From: Megalonaias nervosa
Lineage: Eukaryota; Mollusca; Bivalvia; Unionida; Unionidae
DNA length: 64,000 bases
Reading direction: 5' to 3'
NCBI GenBank assembly: GCA_016617855.1
Contig: JAECUM010093595.1
Location: 1-64,000, forward strand
Shown: positions 49,551-61,493 of the stretch, one piece after another
How positions within the stretch are numbered: the stretch's first letter is position 1
Layout: every line of letters starts with the position of its first letter
Program-made: the position numbers and the translations under genes
The notes under the pieces: model-generated
The model's input: only the letters and a program-made list of their open reading frames with translations
The model's database searches: none
Told to the model about the DNA's origin: nothing

Positions 49551-52500
49551 TAAATGCATAAAATGCATGTTCAAAGCAATGATCCATTTGGCACTGAAGG
49601 GAAGGAAAGAGGGAATAAGTCAAGGAAGACAACTTATGGTTCATTGTTGGTGAGACCAACTCATTGGAGATTATACCCCAGTTTTAGGCAAACTAGTGGG
49701 CTTAATCCCCCTGCATGTCCAAGCATAGCCTTTGGGCCTGTATGTCAGGGTACATGGGGCTTGTATTGGATCATTTGGATCCACCTCCTCATACCACTGC
49801 ACAGTTCCAAGCTGTCCAGTCGTTATGCCATTACTGACTGTACAGCACACACCAACCATCCAGCATGGGAGATCTTTTGAGAGGACAGCTAGTTCCCCAA
49901 TTTTCGGCAGCCCAGTAGGTATACGTACCCCTACATGTCTGAGCATGCTCTTTGGGTCTGTAAGTCCAGATGCATGGGTTTTGTACCTGATCCATTGGAT
50001 CCACATAACAAAACCAAACCGTCGCTGGCTATCCAGCCAACACTGCTGTCCAGCCATTCCAACATGGAGACCTCTTCATTGAGTTGGTCCTGCCTATAAT
50101 TTATGGGGATCTTAGTGATAGATGTATCTGTCTTACCATACTGTTGGGGACATGCCCTTTCTGTGACGGAGATTTCTTTGAGAAATCTGTCTATCCAGCC
50201 AGGCCAATGGAATGGCCAGTACCGATGATAGCCAGACCATCTTCTATACTGCCAGCTTCCAGGCTGACCATTCAGTGGGCAAACCAGCCATCAGTCCCAG
50301 CAGTGCCTGACTTCCGTATGTTCACTGCTTGACCACAGGGGAGAGCTTGTGATTATTTCATAGGGATGGAATTGAGTCGTCATACCACCTGGTATGTCTT
50401 CTCTAGAGGTGCTTGTAGACCCAGTTGGGTTTCGACATACAGTTAGTGCAATGAAACTCCTTCAAATTTATCATTATTCACATCTTACTCAGATCTGACC
50501 ATGGAATGCACTGAAGTTTAGCTTTCAAGCCACTGTCAAGGACAGTTATAGGGTGTTGGCTACTTCAGAATGCCTTCTATCCCCTACTGCTACTTTAAAG
50601 AATTGGTAGATCTTGACAAGAAGGAAGGAACAGACCTAAGGCAACAGATTCCTTCAGTATTTATCTCCTTGAACTTGACAAGAATATAATAGTTGTTTAT
50701 ATGTCCACTCATCTGTTTATAAAGCGGACAAATGTACTCCATGCCTGTCAGAGCTGGTGCAGGATGTCGTTGCACCTTCTTCATTGGCCTCAATGGCACC
50801 TCTCAGACTTGACAGAGACACATGGCAAAAGCCATGTTTTAGAGGCCATGGCCAAGATTGCTAGGGTCATTGACCAGGGCTGCTCACCATACTGTGGCCA
50901 GATTTTGATGGGTTTGACCAATTTACTCATGATAATGACGCGTTGCCTGTCTGTAATCCATGTCTCTCAGACCTTGTCATACCTTCCATCTCTGGATGAC
51001 CCTATTTGGGTCACCGTAGCTTTGGATGAAGAATAAAGGAAGTTGGAAGGCAGGCAGCTCAGGAACTGCCCTTTCACCATTCCGCTCAACCCACACAGGC
51101 ATTTGGAACCACTCGGCTCCCGCCAGTGTGAAGGGAAAAGGTGTCAACTGTTACCTGGGTACTCTGGTACTTGCCTGTTCATAATTACAAAGGTAACAAT
51201 ATTAGCTATAGGGTACCTGTTTAATGCATGTAAAATAAACAACCCAAAAACACATTTCTAAGTTCAGATTAAAGGTTATATCTGGCAAAGTCAGGAATGA
51301 GCGAGGCACAGAATAACGAGTACAGTTCAAGGCTCATGTTGTGTGATATTGATCCATCATTAGACCTCCTTCTATGGAACTTGTATTTTTTACAACATGC
51401 GACCATTTGGCTATGCACTTCGAACAGTTTCCTTATTTTCTATTTATAGTAACTCTGCATAACACATTTCCAAGAAAACAGATGACTTTCTTGAATTTGA
51501 AACCATGTGCTACAGATTCATTATAGTTTGATAAACACTTAAATAGCAAACCAGTCTATATTAAAAAAAAACATGGTTCCAGATATTAAGTGAAATGGGC
51601 TTTATAGATGTGATTTGTGGACGTTATATGACTAAAATATGTTAGAGCAGAGTGATTTTGTTAAACTGAAGAACATGTTGCATCAGGAAAAGGACAAATC
51701 AATAGCACTTTACAAATTTTGAAAGAGGAATTCACCAGTGATGTAATACATCATTCATCTGTGGACTTGACTTTACAATCTTTTACTGTGAAAGTGAAAC
51801 AAGTAATGTAGACTAGTAAAGTGAATGTTATCTATAAATAATTTATCATTTTGTTTCGTGTCTCTATTATCATACTAATCCATACTATTCCATATTCACA
51901 GGATCTCCCTATTCCCTCATGCTGCTCATCAAAAACAAAAAAATAAAGAGAGCTTGTGTGAAGACCACAATCCCCAGAGTTTTATTCAAGGCTGTTTCTC
52001 TTTCAGAAAGCAAACAGCAAGTTGAGATCCATCATTGACTGGAGTTGCCTCAACCAGTTCAAGATGGAGACGGTGACTTCAATCTGCCTCTGTTTGATGG
52101 GACGAGTATGTGGTCAGTCTCAATCTGACAGATGCATACTTCCCTATCTACCCATGTCACAAACTTTTTCTCCGTTTTTGCTTACTGTGACACATTTTAT
52201 CAGTTCAGAGTTCTCCTGTTGATCTCAGCATCAGTCCTTGGGATTTTACTGAGATTGTGGATTATGTTGTCACCCTGTTCTGATCGACGTCATCTACAGT
52301 GACAGCAGTGTACCTGGACAACATCCTCCAGAAACATGTGGTAAGTTCTATTCTTTCCTGAGGCAGGAATGACCTCTCTTTTAGATCATCCAGGCTTTCT
52401 AATAAACTAGGAAAGGTTAGCCCTCAGTCCATCCCAGAATTTGTCTATCTGGACATGGCAGTTTTAACCAACTGGAATCTGGTATGACTTCCTGGTGTTT

Positions 52501-54600
52501 GTGTAATCAGAATCGTCAAGCTCAAATCTCTTTCCAACAGGACTTGGAATTCATTGAGAGAGTTTTGCAACTTTTGCAAGTTATTCAATGTGGGAGTGGA
52601 CTTGATCCTGCTCGGCTGTCTTTTTTATGGACATTGCAAGTGCAATGGCACCCCTTTTCAAGTCTCCTTGATCAAACAGTCATGGTTGCACCCAGGATTC
52701 GATGATTTCTGTGTCAGTGGTGAAGCCCAGGTTAGCTGACCATGGGAATGCCACAGGAGAAGCCCCAAACGGATATAACGGTATGTACTGACAACGGTGT
52801 GGAAGGTTGGGGTGCCCACCTGTTGCCAACCTTTACTACTGTCAGCAACCGTGGGAGCTGGGGGAATGGCATCTTCATATCAACATCCTAGAAATGAAGG
52901 CCGTCATCTATGTTTTTCACTTCTGAAAAGGTCAACTCCGAACCAAAAATGGTCCTTGCTAGGTCCAATAACTCTGTCGTTGTTACCTGTCTCAAACAGA
53001 GAGGCACAAATCACTTGACCTGTGTGTTCTGATTTGGCAGTTTCTGTGTTGTTGCGACAATCTCCATGTCAGTGTACAAATCAGACACATTCCAGCCAGA
53101 CTCAATGTCTTGTCTAACACTATATCCAGAATAGGTCATGTCCTTCACATGGAATGGTCTCTCCATCAATCAGTCATTACTCGGATTCATGTACTTTGGG
53201 GGCATATAATGATTGAACTCTTTGCAGCAAAGTGGAATCACAGCTATCCACCATTGTCTCTTCAGTTACAGACCCAAAAGCTTGAGTAGTGATACACTGT
53301 CATTCATTTGGAAAGGATTGGGGGCATTAGTCTCCCCTCCCATGGTGCTGAGGCTGAAAATAATCCAGAAGTTACTAGGTCAGAATGGCAAGATGATTTG
53401 GATAGACCCTCCATATGGAACAAGTCCTGGATCATTCTAGTGATAGATATGTCCAGGAAGATTATTTCCAACCAGTATCTTCTCTAACAACCACAGTCAT
53501 GAGTGGTCCTTCCCTGCCTGGACCATCTTCTTCTTCTACACACTTGGCTCTTATCAAGACAGCCTTGTGAGACAAACAATTCAGACCTTCAGTTGTGGAG
53601 AGAATCTTGTGAGCAAGAAGACTTCCACTCTGAAGCTTACAATGGAGAGTGGCATATTTTCATGGACTGGTGCCATACTAACAACATTGTCACTCTGTGT
53701 GCCTCAATCTCTTAACTGGCAGACTTTTTTTCTCTGGCTCTTTGAGGAGAAATAGTTGACCCCATCTCTATCAAAGGTTACTGCCCCATGATATTGGACA
53801 CGTTCGGGCATCATGGCAGACATGATTTTGGGCAGGATATAGACCTGTTGGATCTTTTAGACCTTTTTTGGTCTCAATCGACCATTATCCCTCACTGTTT
53901 CCAAATGAAACCAATCCTGGGTTTTAACATGGCTCGCTTCGAATCTGTTTGAACCTCTAGCCCACACTTCACTGAAGTCACTATCATACAAGTCATGTTT
54001 CCTGATAGCTTTAGTTTCCACATGCAGGGTGAGCAAGCTGCATGCCCTTTATGTCGACCCAAACTCTCTTCAGTTCAGATTGGAGGGTTTGGTGATTCTC
54101 TTCACACAACCTGGCTTCATAGCCTAAAATTAGTCACCACCTGTTGGTAACCAAAGATTAGTCACTCACACACTCTCTACCATAGATAATCTGAGAACAG
54201 CAGCCATGCAAGATCCTGCTCACACTCGCAAGTACTACTTGAAACACAAGAAGACAAGTCATGACACACAAATGTCTCCTCCTTCCAGTGTGACCTGGAA
54301 CACAGAATATCATCCTTCAAGCCCTTCCTGGTTGAAGTTGGTTGTATGCTTGATGTACTTTGCCATCTCAGCAGGTCAGAGTGAACTCATGAAGATTACT
54401 ACTTTGAAGCTTTGGACCATCTCTGTGAGCCTTTCATTCAAACACAACTTTTCAATCTGAGATATAATAGAAGCTCCTCATTGGCATACAGAGTCAACAT
54501 TCCCAAGCCATCATCTCAGAGACGCATAGGAGAATCTTGAATCTGGTAGGTCCAGTGGTGGCAGAACAGATGGCTATTAGACCCAACCACATTACTTAAA
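49550..54600 (+). mobile_element. Degraded DIRS-like retrotransposon (RT, RNase H-like, tyrosine recombinase)
   Basis: This lies in SCYL2 intron 6, plus strand, with many stops and shifts. 49645-50085 holds two diverged repeats of about 215 bp, then a Pro-rich gag-like stretch. RT is seen at 52022-52345: SIIDWSCLNQF, KMETVTSICL, VSLNLTDAYF and the catalytic-box relative VYLDNIL (near 52308-52330, with Asn for the second Asp). LHMEWSLHQSV (53143-53175) and IMIELFAAKWN (near 53203) are typical of the RNase H end. A recombinase starts near 53700 (LWLFEEK) and includes FEPLAHTSLKSLSYKSCF (near 53948). Order RT, RH, YR without a DDE integrase is diagnostic of DIRS-type elements. The element's end repeats were not found. 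Confidence 0.7.
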
Positions 54601-55579
54601 AACCTTCCCAACCACTCCGCCATGTATGCATCATTGTCAGTATCTCACTCAGCTAAAAACTAGCAATGCCTGGCAGTGCCGAAGTAAGGCAGTGGGCAAA
54701 AGTTATTGCCCTTTGTCTATTGATATAGACAGAAAAAGTAGATTTTCATCTTTTAGTAGGCTGGATTCATGAGATAGCAGGCTAATATTTCCCCGTTTTA
54801 ATTATTTTAGTTACAATGTTTCTCCAGATTATTTACTGTGCTTGTTAACTAATAGATTTAAGTAATTCTGTGTTTCATTGTATGCAAAATGTACAAGAAT
54901 AACTGTTAACATTATTAAAATTCTGAGATACAATTTAAATATACTTGTCAGTTAATTACCTGTGTCCGACCTTCTTTCTTTGAACTTGCTTCCTTGATTG
55001 AATGAATAATGTAAAGGAACAGACAGATCAATGAATGAATTATTAATACACACAGATATTGAAAAATTATTAAAACACAATTGAATAAGTTTAGCAAATA
55101 CACCAAGTTGATCACTAAAATGGTTCTGAAGGGAGAGAGAGAAGAGAATAGATAAAAAAACATAAATTAGCAAGTTGACGACAAAACAGAATGAGACTGA
55201 ACTAACCACTTAAATGTTGGCATTATCACATCATCCATGCAGTATGATTATTTCATGGGTTTCTCATGAATTGCTACATGTATAAAAAAAATAACCAGTT
55301 ATTTGTTCATACAGGTAAACAAGAGTGCACTGGAAAGTCACTACCTGGTGTGCCATTGTTCAGTAGGGATTTCATCCTGATGCACTTTGAATCATGCATA
55401 GGGAGTGCACTGTGTCAGGTTTAGTCTAAAGTGTAATTTCCATTTGTGCAAACTTGAAAACATGTGATTGGTGTATGGTGTAAAATTTAGATGACAGCAG
55501 ATGATAAATTGTAGTTATGCACTATATTGGGATAAAATGCACAAATTCAATAATAAGCGCTCATTTCTTTTTGTTTCAG
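54601..55579. other. SCYL2: Intron 6 end, no gene seen
   Basis: AT-rich intronic sequence between the DIRS-like remnant and exon 7. Minus-strand ORFs of 71-85 codons near 54950 lack any family feature. Confidence 0.5.
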
Positions 55580-55705
55580 ATACCATTTTTTGAGGATGTG
55601 GGCTCATCCACTCTCCATTATATGGATACACTGTTTCAGAGAGACAACAAACAGAAATCACAATTCTTTAAGGGATTACCTAAAATCATCACAAAATTGC
55701 CAAAG
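55580..55705 (+). CDS. SCYL2: SCYL2 coding exon 7
   Basis: Forty-two codons in phase 0 between ttttgtttcag and gttggaa. It encodes IPFFEDVGSSTLHYMDTLFQ and KSQFFKGLPKIITKLPK, the linker into the HEAT-repeat region. Confidence 0.93.
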
Positions 55706-58196
55706 GTTGGAAAGTCAGAAAACACCTTTTTATAACTGAAATCAGTTCATTGTATAACATATGTACCAATCAAATAAAGTCAATTTCACTTAATATTTTC
55801 ATTGATCTTTTGCCAAATAATTAAATGCAGTTATCTGGATAATGCAAGTAAACAGTGAATCAGAATTAAGGGGAGATAATAGGCAATGTAAATTATAGAT
55901 AAACATTGATAGATTAGTTATACCAGTGACAGTTATCTATATTAAGGAGAGTAAAAGTAAGTTAAACATGAATTTGAGGAAATAAAATGTATGTGACTAT
56001 AATAAATTGTAATCTTTGACAGCAGATTTTCATTGTACTAACCACATGCACAAAAATCTATAATCTTATGTCCCTCTAAAAATTTTCTAATGCATCATAA
56101 AGCACTCATTGCCTCAGAGCAAGATGGAATTGGCACTATATTAATTTTACAGAGTCGTCCTTATTTGTCCACTCAACATTGTTGCATGAATCCAAAATGG
56201 CAGCATTATGTTGTGATTACTAACCATTCCAAAACACCTCTGTCTTGGTATCGAATACAACAAATATGTCAGCCTTCCTTTATATGATTCCATCAAAGAG
56301 CTTCATTGGGGGATTTGTTGTCATTGTCACTTTCTGTGAACACTCTTTTTGTAAAACCATTTCAAAACTGTAGTTTCTTTTACTTGTCTCCATGCATGTT
56401 CTAGCATGTGCATTACATCCAGTTCGGTAACACTCATTTGCTGTCAGTTTGTTGTTGCTGAATTTTCTTAACCACTTTGGTATGATAAATCATTTTAAAT
56501 TCCTGATGAATCTTATATCACATGGCAGGAGACATGAAGTGGTATGAGGTGGCAGGAAGGTTGGTTTCATATTGTTAAATATTTTATCCAATCCAAAGGG
56601 GTGAGTGGCACAGTTATTGAGTATAAGAGCTGTTTTGCTCCTCTGAATTCATCTGTCTAATATAATCACCCATTCCACACAATTATTGCCTCTCATCTAT
56701 GAATTGTGTTTGGGAGCAAAATTTCACAATGGAAACAACGGGGTTGTTTGCTTTTCTCAGTTGCTAAAAGGTCATGTTTGTCCATTCCAGTCATGCTGCA
56801 AGTTACAAGCACAGTTACTCTATCATTATTCTCTTTACCTCCAAAAAGTTGCTTAGATATAAGTGCTAGTGATTCACCTGGAAGGAGATGTAGTAAATCC
56901 AAGTTTCAGATTCATATTCCTTTAGAATTTTAGTCTCACATTTCTTTGCTGCGGGCAGATCAGTATCTTTCTTTTCTGTGTGACAGCACTTGTATACTGT
57001 TGCATTTAACTCCTTCCATCTTAACATCCATCATAGAGGGGGGTTAAAATTTTCCTAAATTCACAACTAATTTGCATGCTTTCTGTTCCAAAATTGCCTC
57101 ACACAGGAATATCACAAGCACATGCAATTGTAATCTCTTTTCTAAGCATTATCCACATCATCATCATCTTTCTAGTCTAGTGCAGCTTTCTGTTTTCCAT
57201 TGCATTTATCCACCATTCTAACATAAGTTTAGATATTCAGCTGAAATCCAAGAAATGTAAGATGGGAAACACTCCAAATCTCCTAGCTATTTCATTCTGT
57301 GAAATATTCTGCTCAAGTAATTTAATGACTTGTACTCAATCACCAAGTTTTGACACTTTTCAGTATGGAATTTTATATGGGTACAAAATAAATTTGGTTT
57401 GGGATGATAATGAACTAATGGAATTAAAGTTCATCAGTGGAATTAAATAGGCCTCTAGCATACTGATCTATCTTCTATAATTATGTTAATTTAGTTGTGT
57501 CATATCAAAGCTGATCAGCCACACTTGCTTGCTAGACCAAGTGCATGTGACATTGTGCTAGCCAGGTATGGTTCAGTGGTTCAGGTATGCATTTGATCAT
57601 TTCTAATTATGCAGTTAGAGGCTGACAGGATGCAGTTTACTGACCAAAGAAAATTTATGCATATATGCAGATTATGCAAATAATAGGGAAGTAAGGAAAG
57701 AATTTGCAGACTGAGATGAAGAAAAGAAAATGAAAATGGAGATTTTATGCAAATATTAAGTGAATTTGCAAATTATTAATATGAAAATACTTGGAGTTGA
57801 CTGTATATTGTTTAACCAGTAACCCGATCATTAAACGTTTCACCAAACCGAAGATGCATTATAACCCAGACCACTGGACACATAGGCAATGGTCATAGCT
57901 CGACTGTGCATAGTGTTGATGGATGAACTCATTAATACATAACATGAAAAATGCATGCACCCTGCTTATCCTGTTTCTCTATGGACTAGGCCTTGGTATC
58001 ATGAATTCATGTTTTTCATGTTTGTTTATTTTTGGTGTTTTTAATTTCATGACTTTTAAATTTGTAGATATTGCCCTTGTAAAAGGGAAGACTGTAAATA
58101 ATATATCACAGCCACAAAGTTCATGAAAATCAGTTCCTCACAAAATAAATGAATTCGCAGTAGATATTAGATATTAGAATGAAAGGCAGAATTGTC

Positions 58197-58745
58197 AGGA
58201 CACTTGGTCTAGCTACATCAGTAGTTTGATTAGACAGAACACTTGGTCTAGCTATGTCAGTAGTTTGATTAGACAGAACACTTGGTCAAGCTATATCAGT
58301 AGTTTGATTAGTCAGGACACTAGGTCAAGCTATATCAGTAGTTTGATTAGTCAGGACACTTGGTCAAGCTGTATCAGTAGTTTGATTAGTCAGGGTTTGA
58401 TTAGTCAGGACACTAGGTCAAGCCGTATCAGTAGTTTGATTAGTCAGGACACTTTGTCTAGGTATATCAGTAATTTGATTAGTCAGGACACAGGTCTAGC
58501 TGTATCAGTAGTCTGATTAGTCAGGAAACTAGTTCAAGCTGTATCAGTAGTTTGATTAGTCAGGGTTTGATTAGTCAGGACACTAGGTCAAGCCGTATCA
58601 GTAGTTTGATTAGTCAGGACACTAGGTCAAGCTGTATCAGTAGTTTGATTAGTCAGGGTTTGATTAGTCAGGACACTAGGTCTATCTATATCAGTAGTTT
58701 GATTAGTCAGGATACTTGGTCCAGCTATATAAGTAATTTGATTAA
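58197..58745. repeat. About 39-bp minisatellite with a nested insert variant
   Basis: Units read gtcaggacacttggtctagc followed by tatatcagtagtttgatta. Several units carry an extra gggtttgattagtcagg, and a block with this insert recurs at about 58390, 58560 and 58655. The ORFs over it are repeat products. Confidence 0.9.
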
Positions 58746-59081
58746 TACTTGTTCTTTTATCTCATTCTTATGCTGCATCATGAGTATAATATCTTATTTT
58801 GCTCGGGGAAAAAAAATGTGTGGAAACTCTTTTGAATGTGTTAGACAACTCTTGATGTACATTGATTTGTCTACCAAATAATAATTACTAATACGTTTTC
58901 TAGCAATAAATATTTCATGCATTATTAGTGATATTTTATTTCATATTTGTACAGTTTCAGTAAAAAATGTGATAAGAAACTGATTTCTCGATTTGATTAA
59001 TTTTATGTCCCATATTTATCACTTTTCATTGACCAATATGTTAGTTATCGTTTTCCTTTTTCTATATTCAATCACAACAAG

Positions 59082-59258
59082 AGAGTGAATCTGCAGAGAA
59101 TACTGCCATCTCTATATAAGGAATGTGTCAACCCTGACATGGTGCCCTTTACATTGCCCAGCATACTCCTGATAGCAGAACAGTCCACTGATAGGGAGTA
59201 CAACTCAGTTGTATTGCCTGGCCTCGTCCCACTGTTTCAGATGAAGGAACCCATTCAG
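59082..59258 (+). CDS. SCYL2: SCYL2 coding exon 8
   Basis: Fifty-nine codons in phase 0; the acceptor is caacaag (weak pyrimidine context) and the donor cag|gtatgt. It encodes RVNLQRILPSLYKECVNPDM and PGLVPLFQMKEPIQ, HEAT-repeat-type helices. Confidence 0.92.
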
Positions 59259-59472
59259 GTATGTAAAGTGCACTAATTTTAAAGCAAACAAGAAAAAATT
59301 GAAATATTTTATTTAATACATTTTGCTTTTTAAATTATTAATATTTTTATTCATATTTTAATAAATTTTAAAAATAATTATTTATAAATTAATTTTAGAA
59401 CAACATTTGATGCATCTAAATTATTGCAGATCTCTTACTTGCAAATCTGCATTGGTTTTTTTTCTTCTTCAG

Positions 59473-59595
59473 ATCCTGCTGATCTTCATGCAGAATATGA
59501 GCCTTTTGTTGAAGAAAACACCGCAAGCAGACATCAAGACCCATGTGCTGCCCATGATCTTCAGAAGTTTGGAGGCTGATACACCACAGCTACAG
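59473..59595 (+). CDS. SCYL2: SCYL2 coding exon 9 (last in window)
   Basis: Forty-one codons in phase 0 after tttcttcttcag. It encodes ILLIFMQNMSLLLKKTPQAD and ends DTPQLQ at ctacag|gtacac. Its last 11 bases are the first half-unit of the 23-bp minisatellite that follows, and the frame stays open through 12 units to a TAG at 59863-59865, so the exact 3' end of this exon could vary. The normal junction is set by comparison with SCYL2, where the next exon follows at this point. Confidence 0.88.
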
Positions 59596-59883
59596 GTACA
59601 CAAACATCACAGCTACTCGTACACATACACTACAGCTACAGGTACACATACACCACAGCTACAGGCACACAAACACCACAGCTACAGGTACACAAACATC
59701 ACAGCTACTGGTACACATACACTACAGCTACAGGTACACATACACTACAGCTACAGGTACACATATACCACAGCTACAGGCACACAAACACCACAGCTGC
59801 AGGTACACAAATGCCACAGCTACTGGTGCACATACACCACAGCTACAGATATACAAACACCATAGCTACAGGTACACAAACAC
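59585..59883 (+). repeat. SCYL2: 23-bp minisatellite spanning the exon 9 / intron 9 junction
   Basis: Thirteen units, starting at 59585 and then exactly every 23 bases to 59861, with no length change. Each consists of cacagctacag + gtacacatacac or a variant. The exact donor-type string ctacag|gtacac is kept in units 1, 3, 5, 7, 8 and 13, and unit 10 has ctgcag|gtacac. Unit 1 is the authentic donor. Confidence 0.95.
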
Positions 59884-60780
59884 AGACACAAGAACTTGAA
59901 AATCAGCCATTTTTAAATTGCTGTGCTCCACCATGAATGTGGAAATGCATACAAGTATAATTATTCTTGTCAATCTATCTGGTTAAGTTTTGCATTTAGG
60001 TTACTTTTTAGGCACTGTGGTCAGGGCATTCACATTTGTGAACACGTAAAGAATTTTTTATTCCTATTTTTGATTTTCTCTAGCTTGTGAAACTAATTTA
60101 TACCATAATTGTTTCATTGTTATGCCATCATCCAATGAAACTAAGAAGACTGACTCAATAAATTTGAGTATCTGGACAGTTTTACCAATTTGGTAACACT
60201 GCATATTTTTAGACATAAACTTTTGTGGGGCTAACCATGAACCTGTTATGAGAGATCAGTCAGAATAAGAATTTCTATCAACTTTGTGTGCCCCCGATTT
60301 CTTGCCACATTCAGGTACCACCAATCAATTTGAATGTACCAATAGAGTTTTTCTTGAATTTCCCATTTGCCACCATTGCTATCCACCATCTGTCAAGCCT
60401 ATTCAGTCTAACCCAGCCCTCTGCCATGTTTGTCATTTGAATTAGTTAGTTATATCAATTATTGACTACCTCTTGTGAACTTGCATGAATTTTCTCCATT
60501 TTAAAGCAGAATTCAGCTTTTCTCCTGACCAGAAAAATCAGAATTCTCGATATGTTCAAATTTTTTAATATAACTTTGGATCAGTTTTTTAAAAACGGTC
60601 TGTCTAGTCCCATTCCGCAATAATCCTTGTAAAATATTTGTTCCATATATTATTTAATACATGATCATTGTAAAGAGTATTTTGATTGGTCAAAAGTTTC
60701 TGCTCATCCAGTGAATCTTCCTGTAACAGACGCTGATGGAAATAGAAGGAAAGAAGCAAGCTTACAAAACATGATGTCTT
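59884..60780. other. Intronic or downstream DNA, no gene seen
   Basis: No SCYL2 exon and no other supported gene is visible here. Confidence 0.5.
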
Positions 60781-60792
60781 TAAGTTTTTGAG

Positions 60793-61236
60793 AGAGACCA
60801 GGACACAAAAAGTTTGGAAAAGGTTTGAAAAATGTGCGGAAATGGGAAAGGCGCAAGCAGAAAGTCAGTGGATATGTAGTTGGTCAGTTCATAAGAAAAC
60901 CGAATGCCAGAGAACTGGTATTTTGTGATCTTTGCAAGAAAGATTTGAATTACTCTAGTCATGGTTGGAAGAGTTCATTTGGAGCAGCACCTCCATAAGC
61001 AGCTGCATGCAGAGAAATTGAATATCCAAAGCACAATTTTCAGCCAAAACAAGGAGGCACTTGAAAGTAAAAAAAAACCTGTTGAGAAGGAAAAGAAAAG
61101 ATTGAACACTGAGCCAGTAAAGTCAGTGGTAAGAAAAAGGAAAGCATTAGTTATCTTTGCCAAGGCTGCAAAAAGAGCAAGACTGGCATATCAACAGGTT
61201 GTGTCTAGTGGGAAAAAGACAAGTGAATTTATGTGA
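60793..61236 (+). pseudogene. BED-finger-like fragment, frameshifted
   Basis: An open frame without ATG (from about 60793) reads VRKWERRKQKVSGYVVGQF and ELVFCDLCKKDLNYSSHG. Around 60963 the reading moves to another frame, with GRVHLEQHLHKQLHAEKL, then a Lys-rich tail (KKKPVEKEKKRLNTEP) to 61236. The C-x2-C ... H-x3-H pattern (CDLC, then HLHKQLH) is that of a BED-type zinc finger, as found in hAT-type transposases and derived genes. There is no transposase core. It is probably a remnant, but a small domesticated gene is possible. Confidence 0.4.
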
Positions 61237-61307
61237 TTATTTGTATATAGTTGATGTTTTTGGTTGTTTTATTGTACACATTTTTACTGAAAAGGTAAAA
61301 CTGTAAT

Positions 61308-61493
61308 ATGTGTGTGTGTGATATGATTTTTAACATAGCTTTAAAAAAATTTCAGTCATATCGCTATGATGTCAGCATTGTGGCAGTTTATAGTGATATC
61401 AAGCACTGGGGCATAATGCTGCAGACATGTAGCATTATGTCCCACCCAGCCACATTAACCTGATAGCAGGCTGACCAGTCCTAACACTAACCT
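61308..61493 (-). repeat. tRNA-derived SINE, truncated, minus strand (copy E)
   Basis: A GT run and the reverse complement of the SINE body as far as ctaacactaacct. The tRNA head is missing. Confidence 0.85.

Larger units (their letters stand above)
24188..59595 (+). other. SCYL2: SCYL2 gene, partial (nine coding exons; 3' part beyond window)
   Basis: The encoded protein matches the SCY1-like 2 pseudokinase (CVAK104) exon after exon. In animals SCYL2 binds clathrin and AP complexes and acts in trans-Golgi/endosome traffic. Introns lie at 24380-27210, 27369-34136, 34284-34743, 34894-44940, 45157-47255, 47373-55579, 55706-59081 and 59259-59472, all GT-AG. Exons supply about 455 codons: the whole pseudokinase domain and the start of the HEAT repeats. 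The rest of the HEAT region and the clathrin-binding tail are not found before 64000. Exon 3 lacks one base (see that exon). The introns are very long and repeat-filled. Confidence 0.93.

Noticed and set aside
49554..50082. ORFs of 108-128 codons on both strands as host genes
   Set aside because: They lie in the two diverged repeats at the start of the DIRS-like remnant, and both strands are open for the same reason.
58226..58881. ORFs with repeated SLISQDTRSS-like peptide
   Set aside because: They come from the 39-bp minisatellite. No start context, splice sites or family features support them.
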